Origin: Allosediminivita pacifica
Lineage (GTDB): Bacteria; Pseudomonadota; Alphaproteobacteria; Rhodobacterales; Rhodobacteraceae
Assembly: GCF_003054175.1 (NCBI RefSeq)
Contig: NZ_QBKN01000008.1
Location: forward strand, 62,001 to 126,000
DNA length: 64,000 nucleotides
Direction: 5' to 3'
Part shown: positions 36,974 through 46,211 of the stretch, in pieces
Position numbering within the stretch: position 1 is the first letter of the stretch
How the letters are laid out: each line of letters begins with the position of its first letter
Program-made: the position numbers and the translations under genes
Notes under the pieces: generated by a model
Database searches by the model: none
What the model was told of the DNA's origin: nothing
The model's input: the letters and a program-made list of their open reading frames with translations, nothing else

Positions 36974-38317
36974 TTGGACCTGACCACATTGATTCCGCAG
37001 TTCGGCGGAGCGCTCTGGACGCTTCTGGCCTTCGTCGTCGCGCTATCCGTCATCGTCGCGATCCACGAGTATGGACACTACATCGTCGGCCGCTGGAGCG
37101 GCATCAAGGCGGATGTCTTCTCGCTGGGATTCGGCCCGGTGCTATTCTCGCGCATGGATCGCCACGGGACGAAGTGGCAGTTCGCTCTGTTGCCCTTGGG
37201 CGGCTACGTGAAATTCCGGGGCGACGACAATCCGTCGGGTCATACCGATACCGCTGCGCTTGAGGGGCTGAGCGAGCAGGAGAGGCGGCAGACCATGGCC
37301 GGTGCGCCGCTCTGGGCGCGCGCCGCGACCGTCGCCGCGGGACCGGTCTTCAACTTCATTCTGTCGATCCTGATTTTCGCCGGCGTGATGATGCATCAGG
37401 GCACGGTGTCGGATCCGCTGACGGTCGGCCAGCTTCGCACCCTGCCGGTGAACCAGTCCCTGCAGGAAGGCGATATCGTCCGCCGCATCGAGGGCAAGGC
37501 GCCGCCGGCGTTCTCCGACGGCGTGGCCTACGAGAGTTTCCTGCAGGCGCTGCCGCAGGAGCCGCAGCTCGACTACACCGTCGAACGCGGCGACCGGCTT
37601 GTGGAGGTCGAAGGGCCCTATGTTTACCCGCCCGTCGCGACCCAGGTCGTGCCGCGGTCGGCGGCCTCCGAGGCCGGTTTTCGCAGCGGCGACGTGATCG
37701 TATCGGTCGAGGGTGAAGAGGTCTTCGCCTTCGACCAGCTGAAGCAGGCGGTCGAGACCTCCGAAGGCCGGCCGCTCGACATCGTGGTCTGGCGCGACGG
37801 CGAAGAGACGCCCATGACGCTCACCCCAAAGCGGGTGGACGAGCCGCAGGCCGACAACACGTTCCGCACTGTCTACAGGATCGGAATCGTCGGCGGCATG
37901 GCATTCGATCCGGCGACCGAAACCCCTGGCCCGTTCCAAGCTGTCGGAGGCGCGGTCACGCAGGTCGGAAACATCATGGAAGGATCGATCTCCGGTCTCT
38001 GGCACATGATCACGGGCGCGATCAGCACCTGCAACCTGTCGGGCCCCATCGGCATCGCCGAGACAAGCGGCGACATGGCAAGCCAGGGCGCGTCGAGCTT
38101 CATCTGGTTCATCGCGGTGCTCTCGACCGCCGTCGGCATGCTCAACCTGTTTCCAGTGCCCGTTCTTGACGGCGGGCACCTTGTGTTCTTTGCCTACGAG
38201 GCCGTTTCGGGCCGTCCCCCGAGCGACCGCGCCCTGCGTGTGCTGATGTCGATCGGTCTGACGCTCGTTCTCGGCCTCATGGTCTTTGCGCTGACCAACG
38301 ACATTTTCTGCCCCTGA
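36974..38317 (+). CDS. rseP: Site-2 intramembrane zinc metalloprotease RseP
   Basis: 447 aa M50 protease. Zinc motif HEYGH in TM1, PDZ domain (about 190-290, with VVPRSAASEAGFRSGDVIVSV partly matching), and the distal LDGGHL motif near the C-terminus. Cuts anti-sigma factors and signal-peptide remnants in the membrane. The start is an uncommon TTG at 36974 behind AGGGGC; no ATG fits the conserved N-terminus. 30 bp after dxr, standard order. Confidence 0.95.
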   Translation: MDLTTLIPQFGGALWTLLAFVVALSVIVAIHEYGHYIVGRWSGIKADVFSLGFGPVLFSRMDRHGTKWQFALLPLGGYVKFRGDDNPSGHTDTAALEGLSEQERRQTMAGAPLWARAATVAAGPVFNFILSILIFAGVMMHQGTVSDPLTVGQLRTLPVNQSLQEGDIVRRIEGKAPPAFSDGVAYESFLQALPQEPQLDYTVERGDRLVEVEGPYVYPPVATQVVPRSAASEAGFRSGDVIVSVEGEEVFAFDQLKQAVETSEGRPLDIVVWRDGEETPMTLTPKRVDEPQADNTFRTVYRIGIVGGMAFDPATETPGPFQAVGGAVTQVGNIMEGSISGLWHMITGAISTCNLSGPIGIAETSGDMASQGASSFIWFIAVLSTAVGMLNLFPVPVLDGGHLVFFAYEAVSGRPPSDRALRVLMSIGLTLVLGLMVFALTNDIFCP

Positions 38318-38530
38318 TCGCGACATTTCCCTCGAACCGCGTCCATGATCGCTCCGCAGGATTGGCCTGTCTTCGGGTCACTTCGGGTTGCTTCGTGCAC
38401 GGCGATGTGCCTTCGGTTCGAGGCAGAAAATAAATGGTTAAATTGGGGGCGAGGGCCGGCCTTGTGCTTTTGACAAGGTAGGGCAATCCCGATAACCACG
38501 ATGCCGTGGGATGTCACATCGGGAAAGACA

Positions 38531-40897
38531 ATGAAAATGACGACCATGGGTCAGTGCACCGGCCGTCGTGACGGCCGCCTTGTCAGGACGCGCGCCGCAG
38601 CGTTCTCGGTTCTGCTCGGCCTCGGAGCCGGCTTTGGAAGCATACCTCTTCCCGCGGTGGCACAGAGCTACAGCTTCAGCTCGGTCGAGATTCAGGGTGC
38701 GCAGCGGATCGAGCCCGCGACGATCCTGAGTTACGCTGGCATCGCGCGGGGCGAGACGGTTTCCGCTGCGGAGCTGAATGACGCCTATCAGCGGATCCTC
38801 GGCACCGGCCTCTTCGAAACCGTCGAGATCGAGCCCCGTGGATCAACGCTTGTGATCAACGTCGTCGAGTATCCGACGGTCAACCGCATCGCCTTTGAAG
38901 GCAACCGCCGTCTCGGCGACGAGGAACTGGCGCAGATCGTGCAGTCCCAGTCGCGCCGCGTGTTCAACCCGCGGCAGGCAGAGAGCGATGCGCAGGCCAT
39001 CAGTTCGGCTTACGCCCAGCAGGGCCGGATTGCCGCCCGCGTCGAGCCGAAGGTCATTCGCCGCAGCGAGAACCGCGTCGACCTCGTGTTCGAGGTTTTC
39101 GAAGGCGGGGTCGTCGAGATCGAGCGGATTGGCTTCGTCGGAAATGACGCCTACTCAGACCGTCGTCTGCGCAGGGTGCTCCAGACCAAGCAGGCCGGCC
39201 TTCTTCGCCGTCTCATCCGCAGCGACACGTTTGTCGAGGACCGAATCCAGTTCGACCGTCAGTTGCTGAACGACTTCTACGCCTCCCGTGGCTACGTCGA
39301 TTTCCGCATCACGGGGGTGAACGCGGAGCTTTCGCAGGAACGCGATGGCTATTTCATCACCTTCAACGTCGAGGAAGGCCAGCAGTTCGAATTCGGTCAG
39401 ATCTCGGTCACGTCCGACCTGCCCGAGGTGGACGAGGCGCTTTTCCGCGACGCGATCAAGGTGCGTCCCGGGGCTGTCTATTCACCCAGCCTGGTCGAGA
39501 ACGATATCGCGCGTCTGGAAAGGCTCGCGGTGCAGGAGGGCCTGAACTTTGTCCGCGTCGAGCCGCGCGTCACCCGCAATGACCGTGACCTGTCGCTGGA
39601 TGTCGAATTTCAGCTAACCCGTGGGGAGCGCGTCTTCGTTGAGCGTATCGACATCGAGGGCAACACGACGACGCTTGACCGGGTGATCCGGCGCCAGTTC
39701 GACGTGGTCGAGGGCGATCCTTTCAACCCGCGTGCGATCCGCCAATCGGCCGAACGCATTCGAGCGCTTGGCTTCTTCAGCAATGTGGATGTCGAAGCCC
39801 GCGAAGGGACCTCGGACCAGCAGGTCATCGTCGACGTCGATGTCGAGGAACAGCCCACGGGCTCCCTGAGCCTCGGCGGGTCCTACTCCACGACCAACGG
39901 GTTCGGCGCCGCGGTTTCCTTCTCCGAGCGCAACTTCCTCGGACGTGGGCAAGCGCTGAGCTTTACCGTGAATACCGCATCGTCCAGTACGCAGTATGCC
40001 TTTTCCTTTACTGAACCCGCGGTGCTTGGACGTGATACGGCGCTGGGGATCGATCTCAGCTACCGTGAAACGGACCGGCTGAATTCGGACTTCAATACCG
40101 CGCGTGGACGTATTCGTCCGTCATTGAGTTTCCCGGTTTCCGAACGCAGCACGCTGTCGCTTCGCTACACGCTCGGCTATTCCGACATCACCGTGCCCGA
40201 CGAAAGCGATGTCGGTGGCGTGATCACTGCCGAGGCGGAGGAGGGCGAACGCTACGACAGCGCGCTTGGCTTCACGCTGGCTTACGACAGCCGAAAGACG
40301 GGTCTGAATCCGAACGCGGGTATCCTTCTTGAGTTCGGGACCGATTTCGGCGGTCTGGGTGGGGACAGCACCTACGTCGAGACACGCGTCAAGGCCGTGG
40401 CGCAGACGCTTGTCTGGAACGAGGAAGTGACGCTTCGTGCGACGCTCGAAGGCGGTGTTCTGAACTACGCCGACGGAAACTCGCGGGTGATCGACCGCTT
40501 CCAGTCGTCTCCCAGCATCATGCGGGGCTTCGAGTATGGCGGTATCGGTCCGCGGGAAATCGGTGATGGCGTGGACGACCCGTTGGGCGGCAACATGTTC
40601 GCTGTCGCCCGCTTCGAGGCCGAGTTCCCGCTGGGTCTTCCCGAAGAATACGGTATCTCCGGCGGTCTGTTCTATGACGTCGGTTCGGTCTGGGGGCTGA
40701 GCGATGACAGCACTTCCAACGTCGCGGCTGGCAACAGCATCGTCTCGGACGATTTCTCGGCACGCCACGTGATCGGGTTCTCCGTCCTCTGGGATAGCGT
40801 GATCGGGCCACTTCGGCTCAATTTCTCGGAGGCGCTGGTCAAGGAAGACTACGACGAGGACCAGAGCTTCGATTTGACGATCTCGACACGGTTCTGA
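38531..40897 (+). CDS. bamA: Outer membrane protein assembly factor BamA
   Basis: 788 aa. Signal peptide (cleavage near PAVAQSY), five POTRA domains (about 35-440) and a C-terminal 16-strand beta-barrel ending in Phe (TISTRF). Landmarks GVLNYADGNSRVIDRF and RGFEYGGIGPRE (the VRGF/Y-like loop). Core of the BAM complex that inserts outer-membrane proteins. ATG 38531 is used (GGGAAAG upstream); 38501 is an in-frame alternative. A 213-bp gap after rseP, with AT-rich sequence around 38420-38445, may hold its own promoter. Confidence 0.97.
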   Translation: MKMTTMGQCTGRRDGRLVRTRAAAFSVLLGLGAGFGSIPLPAVAQSYSFSSVEIQGAQRIEPATILSYAGIARGETVSAAELNDAYQRILGTGLFETVEIEPRGSTLVINVVEYPTVNRIAFEGNRRLGDEELAQIVQSQSRRVFNPRQAESDAQAISSAYAQQGRIAARVEPKVIRRSENRVDLVFEVFEGGVVEIERIGFVGNDAYSDRRLRRVLQTKQAGLLRRLIRSDTFVEDRIQFDRQLLNDFYASRGYVDFRITGVNAELSQERDGYFITFNVEEGQQFEFGQISVTSDLPEVDEALFRDAIKVRPGAVYSPSLVENDIARLERLAVQEGLNFVRVEPRVTRNDRDLSLDVEFQLTRGERVFVERIDIEGNTTTLDRVIRRQFDVVEGDPFNPRAIRQSAERIRALGFFSNVDVEAREGTSDQQVIVDVDVEEQPTGSLSLGGSYSTTNGFGAAVSFSERNFLGRGQALSFTVNTASSSTQYAFSFTEPAVLGRDTALGIDLSYRETDRLNSDFNTARGRIRPSLSFPVSERSTLSLRYTLGYSDITVPDESDVGGVITAEAEEGERYDSALGFTLAYDSRKTGLNPNAGILLEFGTDFGGLGGDSTYVETRVKAVAQTLVWNEEVTLRATLEGGVLNYADGNSRVIDRFQSSPSIMRGFEYGGIGPREIGDGVDDPLGGNMFAVARFEAEFPLGLPEEYGISGGLFYDVGSVWGLSDDSTSNVAAGNSIVSDDFSARHVIGFSVLWDSVIGPLRLNFSEALVKEDYDEDQSFDLTISTRF

Positions 40898-40901
40898 TCG
40901 C

Positions 40902-41561
40902 GTGCGCCTCCGCACTGTCATTTGTCTTGTCCTGCTGTCCATTGCGCCTGCCGCAGGGGCGCAGCAGATCGGCGGTGACCTCGATCCGGGCACCATCCAG
41001 AGCGAGATACTCGTGATCGATTTCGAACGTCTCTTCAGTCGCAGCCTTTTCGGGCAGCGTGTCGCTCGGGAAATCGAAAGTGCCGGAGAAGCCGTGGCGG
41101 CAGAGAACCGCAGAATCGAGGCGGAACTGATCGACGAAGAGCGCGAGCTTACCGAGAAAAGGGCACAGCTTCCGCCCAACGAGTTTCGTGAGCTGGCCAA
41201 TGCGTTTGATGAGAAAGTTACACGGCTCAGAGATGAACAGGATTCAAAGGCACGCGAGATCGGAGAACGCAGAGAATCCGCTCGGCGTCGCTTCGCGACT
41301 GCCGCGGAGCCGGTTCTCACCGAGCTGATGCGCGAGAGCGGAGCGGCCGTCATCCTGGAGCGCCGTGCCGTCTTCGTGGCGGCGGACAGTGTCGATGTGA
41401 CTTCCCTCGCAATCTCGCGGCTTGACGCGGAAATCGGCGATGGCAGCCAACTGCCCGCTCCTGACGACCAGGAAGACGGCGCCGAAGCTGGCCCAGAGGC
41501 GCTCCAGAATGCGTTGCCGGCCCCCCCGGAACCGGGGGATGCGCTACCGGCCAGCCCTTGA
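40902..41561 (+). CDS. skp: OmpH/Skp-family periplasmic chaperone
   Basis: 219 aa with a signal peptide (LLSIAPAAGAQQ), then the Skp domain: VIDFERLFSRSLFGQRVAREIE, a long coiled tentacle and VILERRAVFVAADSVDVT. Carries unfolded outer-membrane proteins to BamA. It begins with GTG at 40902, four bases after bamA. The C-terminal 40 residues are Pro/Ala/Glu-rich and not conserved. Confidence 0.9.
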   Translation: MRLRTVICLVLLSIAPAAGAQQIGGDLDPGTIQSEILVIDFERLFSRSLFGQRVAREIESAGEAVAAENRRIEAELIDEERELTEKRAQLPPNEFRELANAFDEKVTRLRDEQDSKAREIGERRESARRRFATAAEPVLTELMRESGAAVILERRAVFVAADSVDVTSLAISRLDAEIGDGSQLPAPDDQEDGAEAGPEALQNALPAPPEPGDALPASP

Positions 41562-41627
41562 GCGTCTTGCCCCCCGTCTGAGGGGTTGCTACCCACGGGG
41601 ACATAACAACACACGGGGAACCCGCCG

Positions 41628-42089
41628 ATGACCGATACTCTGCTTTCCGCGGACATCCTGCTGATCCAGAGGATCCTTCCACACCGCTATCCCTTCCTGC
41701 TGGTGGACCGCGTGGAACAGATCGACGGGACGCAGAGCGCGCTCGGCCTCAAGAACGTGAGCATAAACGAGCCGCATTTCCAAGGGCATTTCCCCGGCAT
41801 GCCGGTCATGCCCGGTGTGACGATCATCGAGGCGATGGCGCAGACCTCGGCGGTGATGGTCGGCGCGGCTCTGGATCTCGCGGACAAGAACATGCTTGTC
41901 TACTTCATGGGCATCGACAAGGCCAAGTTCCGCCGCAAGGTCGTTCCCGGCGACGTGCTGGAAATGCGCATCAAGACCCTGCGCGGTAAGCCGGGTGGCA
42001 AGGTCTGGAAGTTCGAGGGCCGCGCCGAGGTGGCCGGTGAACTCGCAGCCGAGGCGGAGTTTTCCGCCATGATGGATCTTCCGGCGTGA
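41628..42089 (+). CDS. fabZ: 3-hydroxyacyl-ACP dehydratase FabZ
   Basis: 153 aa hot-dog fold enzyme that dehydrates beta-hydroxyacyl-ACP in fatty acid synthesis. [13 protein letters not shown] opens the fold; the catalytic His is in [12 protein letters not shown] and the Glu in IIEAMAQ. Lies between skp and lpxA; no lpxD sits between, unlike in many proteobacteria. TGATG overlap with lpxA. Confidence 0.97.
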   Translation: MTDTLLSADILLIQRILPHRYPFLLVDRVEQIDGTQSALGLKNVSINEPHFQGHFPGMPVMPGVTIIEAMAQTSAVMVGAALDLADKNMLVYFMGIDKAKFRRKVVPGDVLEMRIKTLRGKPGGKVWKFEGRAEVAGELAAEAEFSAMMDLPA

Positions 42090-42874
42090 TGGATGCGGTC
42101 ATCCACCCCAGCGCGGTGGTCGAGGACGGCGCCAAGATCGGCCCCGACTGCCGCATCGGCCCCTTCTGCCACGTAGGCCCGGACGTTGTACTGGGCCGTG
42201 GCGTCGAATTGAAATCGCACGTGGTTGTCGCCGGCAACACCGAGATCGGTGACGAGACGATGGTCTTTTCCTTCGCCGTCATCGGGGAAATCCCCCAGGA
42301 CCTGAAATTCCGGGGCGAGCAGACCTCGCTGGTCATCGGCAAGCGCAACCGGATCCGCGAGCATGTGACGATGAACACCGGCACGCAGGGCGGCGGTGGC
42401 GTAACGCGCGTTGGCGACGACGGTCTCTTCATGGCGGGTTGCCACGTTGCGCATGATGTCCAGATCGGCAACCGCGTGATCCTCGTCAACAACTCCGCGG
42501 TCGCAGGTCACTGCGTTTTGGAAGACGACGTGATCGTCGGCGGACTGTCCGGGGTGCACCAGTGGGTTCGTATCGGCAAGGGCGCGATCATCGGCGCTGT
42601 CACAATGGTGACCAACGACGTGATCCCCCATGGCCTTGTCCAGGCCCCGCGCGGAAAGCTGGACGGGCTGAACCTTGTCGGGCTCAAGCGGCGCGGTGTG
42701 AGCAGGGCTGACATAACCGCATTGCGTGCCGCGTTTCAGATGCTTGCGCAGGGCGAGGGTGCCTTCCAGGATCGGGCCAGACGTCTGGGCAACGAGACCA
42801 CCAGCGACTATGTTCGAGAGATCGTCGATTTCATCCTCGGCGAAAGTGACAGATCTTACCTGACACCGGGTTGA
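42089..42874 (+). CDS. lpxA: UDP-N-acetylglucosamine acyltransferase LpxA
   Basis: 261 aa left-handed beta-helix acyltransferase, first step of lipid A synthesis. Hexapeptide repeats run from IHPSAVVEDGAKIG onward; catalytic His in GCHVAHDV; GEIPQDLKF and the C-terminal helical domain are intact. Start: ATG 42089 overlapping the fabZ stop; GTG 42086 is possible. Confidence 0.97.
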   Translation: MDAVIHPSAVVEDGAKIGPDCRIGPFCHVGPDVVLGRGVELKSHVVVAGNTEIGDETMVFSFAVIGEIPQDLKFRGEQTSLVIGKRNRIREHVTMNTGTQGGGGVTRVGDDGLFMAGCHVAHDVQIGNRVILVNNSAVAGHCVLEDDVIVGGLSGVHQWVRIGKGAIIGAVTMVTNDVIPHGLVQAPRGKLDGLNLVGLKRRGVSRADITALRAAFQMLAQGEGAFQDRARRLGNETTSDYVREIVDFILGESDRSYLTPG

Positions 42875-42878
42875 ACCT

Positions 42879-43760
42879 ATGCTGGCTATCATCTGTGGCG
42901 CCGGGGATCTTCCCCGTGCCGTCGCCAAGGAACACAGGCCCCGGCCGGTCGTCTGCGCGTTGGAGGGCTTCGAGCCTGACGGGCTCGATGTCGATATCCG
43001 GTTCCGGCTCGAGCAGCTCGGAAGCCTCTTTCCCAAGCTGGCCGCCCGTGGAGTGACACGGGTCTGCCTGTGCGGCAGGATCACCCGGCCCGAACTCGAC
43101 ATCAGCCTGATCGATACCGCGACGCAGCCGCTCGTGCCTCAGTTCCAGCGCGCGATCCAGATGGGCGACGATGGCGCCCTGCGGGTGGTACTCGAGCTTT
43201 TCGAAGACGCGGGTTTTGCTGTGCTTGCAGCGCATGAGGCTTCACCCGCGCTATTGCCCGCGCCGGGTGTCCTGACGGGGCAGGGGCCCGATGAGTTCGT
43301 GACCGCGGATCTGCCGCTCGCCGAGGCAACGCTTTCCGAGATGGGCACCGCAGATCTCGGCCAGGCCTGCGTGCTCAGGGAAGGTGAGGTGGTCATCCGA
43401 GAGGACGAGCGGGGCACTGACGCAATGCTGGCCGACCTGAGTGGGGCGGGCAGGGACGGTCATGACCGGCTGAGTCGGGCTCTCGATGCGGCCGGTGACC
43501 TGATCGGTGCAGCGGCAGGTTGGTTGTCGGGCCAAGGCGAACCGCCGCAGGGCTTTCTCTACAAGGGGCCAAAGCCCGGCCAGGACCGGCGTGCCGACCT
43601 GCCGGTGATCGGACCGGGAACGGCACGGGCCGTCATCGCTGCCGGTCTGGCAGGCGTGGTCATCGAATACAGGGGCGTGATGGTCCTGCACAGGGAGGAG
43701 ACGGTGGCGTTGCTCAACCGCGCCGGTCGCTTCCTTTGGGTGCGCGAGCGGGGCGCATGA
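42879..43760 (+). CDS. lpxI: UDP-2,3-diacylglucosamine pyrophosphatase LpxI
   Basis: 293 aa, the alphaproteobacterial replacement for LpxH (formerly DUF1009). Splits UDP-diacylglucosamine to lipid X and UMP. IICGAGDLPRAVA is the start signature; LCGRITRPEL and the catalytic-domain KGPKPGQDRRADLPVIGPGT follow. ATGA overlap with lpxB, four bases after lpxA. Confidence 0.95.
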   Translation: MLAIICGAGDLPRAVAKEHRPRPVVCALEGFEPDGLDVDIRFRLEQLGSLFPKLAARGVTRVCLCGRITRPELDISLIDTATQPLVPQFQRAIQMGDDGALRVVLELFEDAGFAVLAAHEASPALLPAPGVLTGQGPDEFVTADLPLAEATLSEMGTADLGQACVLREGEVVIREDERGTDAMLADLSGAGRDGHDRLSRALDAAGDLIGAAAGWLSGQGEPPQGFLYKGPKPGQDRRADLPVIGPGTARAVIAAGLAGVVIEYRGVMVLHREETVALLNRAGRFLWVRERGA

Positions 43761-44929
43761 AGGTCTTCATCACGGCGGGAGAACCCTCTGGCGACCGGCT
43801 GGGCGCAGCGCTCATGGGTGGCCTCAGGAGCCGTGTACCAGAGATCGAGTTCCTCGGGGTCGGCGGTGAACGGATGCTCGGGCAGGGACTGCAGAGCCTC
43901 TTTCCCATGGACGAGATCTCGATCATGGGGATCGCCGAGATCCTACGCGAATACCGGCATCTCAAGGCGCGCATCCGACAGACCGCTGATGCCGTCATTG
44001 CGGCGGCACCCGATGTGCTGGTGACTGTCGATCTTCCGGAGTTCTCTTTGCGTGTTGCGCGGCTGGTGAAAGAACGTAGCGACATACGGGTCGTCCACTA
44101 CGTCGCGCCAACCGTCTGGGCCTGGCGCCCGAGGCGGGCGAAAAAGATGGCTGCCCATGTCGATCAAGTCCTGGCGCTTCTGCCCTTCGAGCCGCCCTAC
44201 ATGCGCGAAGCAGGCATGGAATGCGATTTCGTTGGCCACCCGGTGGTAACGGATCCGGTGGCGACAAAGTGCGAGGCGCAGGCCTTTCGCGATCGGCACG
44301 GCATCGGAGAGGCCCCGGTCGCGCTCTTGCTGCCCGGATCGCGCCGGTCCGAAATCCAACGCCTGCTTCCGATCTTCGAGGCGGCTGCAGAAAAGCTCAG
44401 GCAGGCCCGGCCCGATCTGAGGCTGGTATTGCCAGCCGCCGGGCCCGTCGCGTCCGCCGTGTCCGAGGTCGTGGCCCGCTGGAAACACCCGCCAGTCCTG
44501 ATCGACCCGCGAGAGGACCAGGAAGGTGCCGAAAAGCGGGCCGCCTTCGGGGCGGCAGATGTGGCGCTGGCGGCCTCGGGGACGGTTTCGCTCGAACTTG
44601 CCGCGTCGGACACGCCAATGGTCATTGCCTACGACATGGGCTGGCTCTCGCGGCAGGTCATCGGACGGCTGTTGCGCGTGGACAGCGTGACCCTCGCCAA
44701 CCTCGTCGATCAGACCCGGACAATCCCCGAGTTCATTGGTCCCGCCTGTCGACCTGACCGTGTGGCGGGGGCGCTTCTCGAGGTGCTGGAGGCCCCGGAA
44801 GCGCAGCGCGCCGCGATGCGTCGGACCATGGAAAGTCTCGGGCGCGGCGGACCTCACCCCGGGGACCGCGCCGCGCGCGCCGTCCTTGATGGGCTCGCAC
44901 GAGCAGGTAGCAAGGGCGGTTATCACTGA
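43757..44929 (+). CDS. lpxB: Lipid-A-disaccharide synthase
   Basis: 390 aa GT-B glycosyltransferase (family 19) joining lipid X and UDP-diacylglucosamine. ITAGEPSGDRLGA, VDLPEFSLR, VHYVAPTVWAWRP and LLPGSRRSEI are diagnostic. The start is ATG 43757, overlapping the lpxI stop. Last gene of the envelope operon; the following hairpin is oriented for the convergent ialB gene. Confidence 0.97.
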   Translation: MKVFITAGEPSGDRLGAALMGGLRSRVPEIEFLGVGGERMLGQGLQSLFPMDEISIMGIAEILREYRHLKARIRQTADAVIAAAPDVLVTVDLPEFSLRVARLVKERSDIRVVHYVAPTVWAWRPRRAKKMAAHVDQVLALLPFEPPYMREAGMECDFVGHPVVTDPVATKCEAQAFRDRHGIGEAPVALLLPGSRRSEIQRLLPIFEAAAEKLRQARPDLRLVLPAAGPVASAVSEVVARWKHPPVLIDPREDQEGAEKRAAFGAADVALAASGTVSLELAASDTPMVIAYDMGWLSRQVIGRLLRVDSVTLANLVDQTRTIPEFIGPACRPDRVAGALLEVLEAPEAQRAAMRRTMESLGRGGPHPGDRAARAVLDGLARAGSKGGYH

Positions 44930-44933
44930 ACGC

Positions 44934-44967
44934 AAAAAGGGCCCGGCTCCAATTCGGTGCAGGGCCC
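44934..44967 (-). terminator. ialB-like gene terminator
   Basis: GGGCCC arms (44939-44944 and 44962-44967) extended by two pairs across one mismatch, followed on the minus strand by five T. It lies 26 bp after the IalB-like stop. Confidence 0.6.
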
Positions 44968-44992
44968 CCGACCTTGCTCAACTGCGCTTGAT

Positions 44993-45649
44993 TCAGGGCG
45001 TTACTTCGGATGCCTCGTCATACGCAGCCGTGAAGCCGGCAAGTGACATGTCGAGCGTCACGCGCTGATCGGGAGCAAGCGCCGGCACGATCTGCACCTG
45101 TGCTGAGGCACCTGCCTTGAAACGCGCCACATCTTCTGCTGTCAGACCGACACGGGCGTAGCAGCCGATGCGGTTACAGAACGCGAAGTCATAGCGCCGC
45201 GCTGCGCCGCCGTCCACGGAGACGGTCAATTGCTGCGTGAGAAGCGTTTCGAGCGGCACGACAAATGTACCGCCAGCGACGGCCTGACCTTCACCCGCCA
45301 GGCGGAAAATACTCACCTCGGCGACGGAATTGCCCTGCCCGTCCGTCAGCAGCTGGTACATCTGGCAGACATCCTCACCGTCCTCGACGGGCAGGCACTG
45401 GAGATCCCAGTCATCGTAGGTGTCGCGGACGTAGGTTTCCGGCTGCTGCGGGTTGCCCGGCTGTGTCGGGGCCGCAGCTGCGTCTTCACCAAGATCCAGC
45501 CCGCCGCCGATCCCACCGCCGTGCGGCGCCTCGGTCTCCGTCTGGGCCTCGGCATCGGACGTGTCGGCGGTTTCGCCTGTGTCCTGTGCCAGCGCCGACC
45601 CGGCCGAGAACAGGGCGAACGTCGTCAGAAGAAGGAGCTTTCTGGTCAT
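44993..45649 (-). CDS. Invasion-associated locus B (IalB)-like exported protein
   Basis: 218 aa. Signal peptide ending ALAQD, an acidic/Gly-rich linker (about 22-65), then the IalB domain with DDWDLQCLP, CQMYQLL and AFCNRIGCYAR, whose Cys likely pair in the periplasm. Named for a Bartonella virulence protein, but common and uncharacterised in free-living alphaproteobacteria. AGAGG precedes ATG 45649. Confidence 0.85.
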   Translation of the reverse strand: MTRKLLLLTTFALFSAGSALAQDTGETADTSDAEAQTETEAPHGGGIGGGLDLGEDAAAAPTQPGNPQQPETYVRDTYDDWDLQCLPVEDGEDVCQMYQLLTDGQGNSVAEVSIFRLAGEGQAVAGGTFVVPLETLLTQQLTVSVDGGAARRYDFAFCNRIGCYARVGLTAEDVARFKAGASAQVQIVPALAPDQRVTLDMSLAGFTAAYDEASEVTP

Positions 45650-45811
45650 TGGAGCCTCTGGAGAAAATTCGTTCAGCGGCATCGCTATCACGGGTGCCAA
45701 GCAGTGTCAGTCGGCAAATTTTCCGGGTGGCAGCAAGGCGCCGCGATGAAATCAGGGCCGCTGATGTCGAATTTTGTGGGAGACGATGACAAATTCAGGG
45801 CCGAGAATTGA

Positions 45812-45835
45812 AGAAGGGGCCAGATGGCCCCTTCT
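45812..45835. terminator. Hairpin of uncertain role
   Basis: Perfect 10-bp stem (45812-45821 with 45826-45835), loop AGAT, no clear T run on either strand. Not near the end of any annotated gene. Confidence 0.4.
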
Positions 45836-45945
45836 CGATTTCACTCCCTGTCGGACCGGCCGACTTTGTCATTGGTGCGACGCTACGAAAGTATCTGTTG
45901 CTGGTCAACATCCTTTTACACAAGGCCTCGAGCACATCGTGACGC

Positions 45946-45971
45946 AAAAAAGCCGCGCCCGAGGGCGCGGC
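45946..45971 (-). terminator. Orphan Rho-independent terminator on the minus strand
   Basis: GCCGCGCCC/GGGCGCGGC stem (45952-45960 with 45963-45971) followed on the minus strand by six T. No annotated gene ends here, so an unannotated minus-strand transcript must come from the right (46.0-46.2 kb). Confidence 0.75.
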
Positions 45972-46049
45972 CAGTCTGACAGGGAGGAAGTCAGCCCGGA
46001 GCAGGAGAGGACATGTGCCCCGGACATCAGGCACACTGCCATCGGCGAG

Positions 46050-46163
46050 TTAAGGATCCATGTTTGCTGCGGTGCGCGGCCGCGACTTAGCTGTGTAGAA
46101 TGCGACGTATTCCCGGGGACTTCTGATCGGATGCATGAAGAAGGAGACCTGCTGGACAGCCAC
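46050..46163 (-). CDS. Possible 37-aa small protein
   Basis: GTG 46163 behind AGGG, or ATG 46136, gives a short frame ending SPREYVAFYTAKSRPRTAANMDP-type sequence (here RPRTAANMDP is the end). It is basic, with no TM. The terminator 80-100 bp downstream supports a short transcript; whether it encodes this peptide or is a small RNA cannot be told. Not a recognised family. Confidence 0.3.
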   Translation of the reverse strand: MAVQQVSFFMHPIRSPREYVAFYTAKSRPRTAANMDP

Positions 46164-46211
46164 GACGTTTTTCCCTAGACACGCGCTCTTGATCCGCGGC
46201 AGGAGGCCGTC

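Larger units (their letters stand above)
45650..46211. other. Gene-poor stretch between ialB-like gene and der
   Basis: 562 bp. Contains a 10-bp hairpin (45812-45835), a strong minus-strand terminator (45946-45971) and a possible 37-aa minus-strand ORF (46050-46163). The der ribosome site AGGAGG is at the right edge. No tRNA or known RNA family was recognised. Confidence 0.5.

Noticed and set aside
38346-38435. 29-aa ORF between rseP and bamA
   Set aside because: No ribosome site and no conserved features; likely chance in the bamA promoter region.
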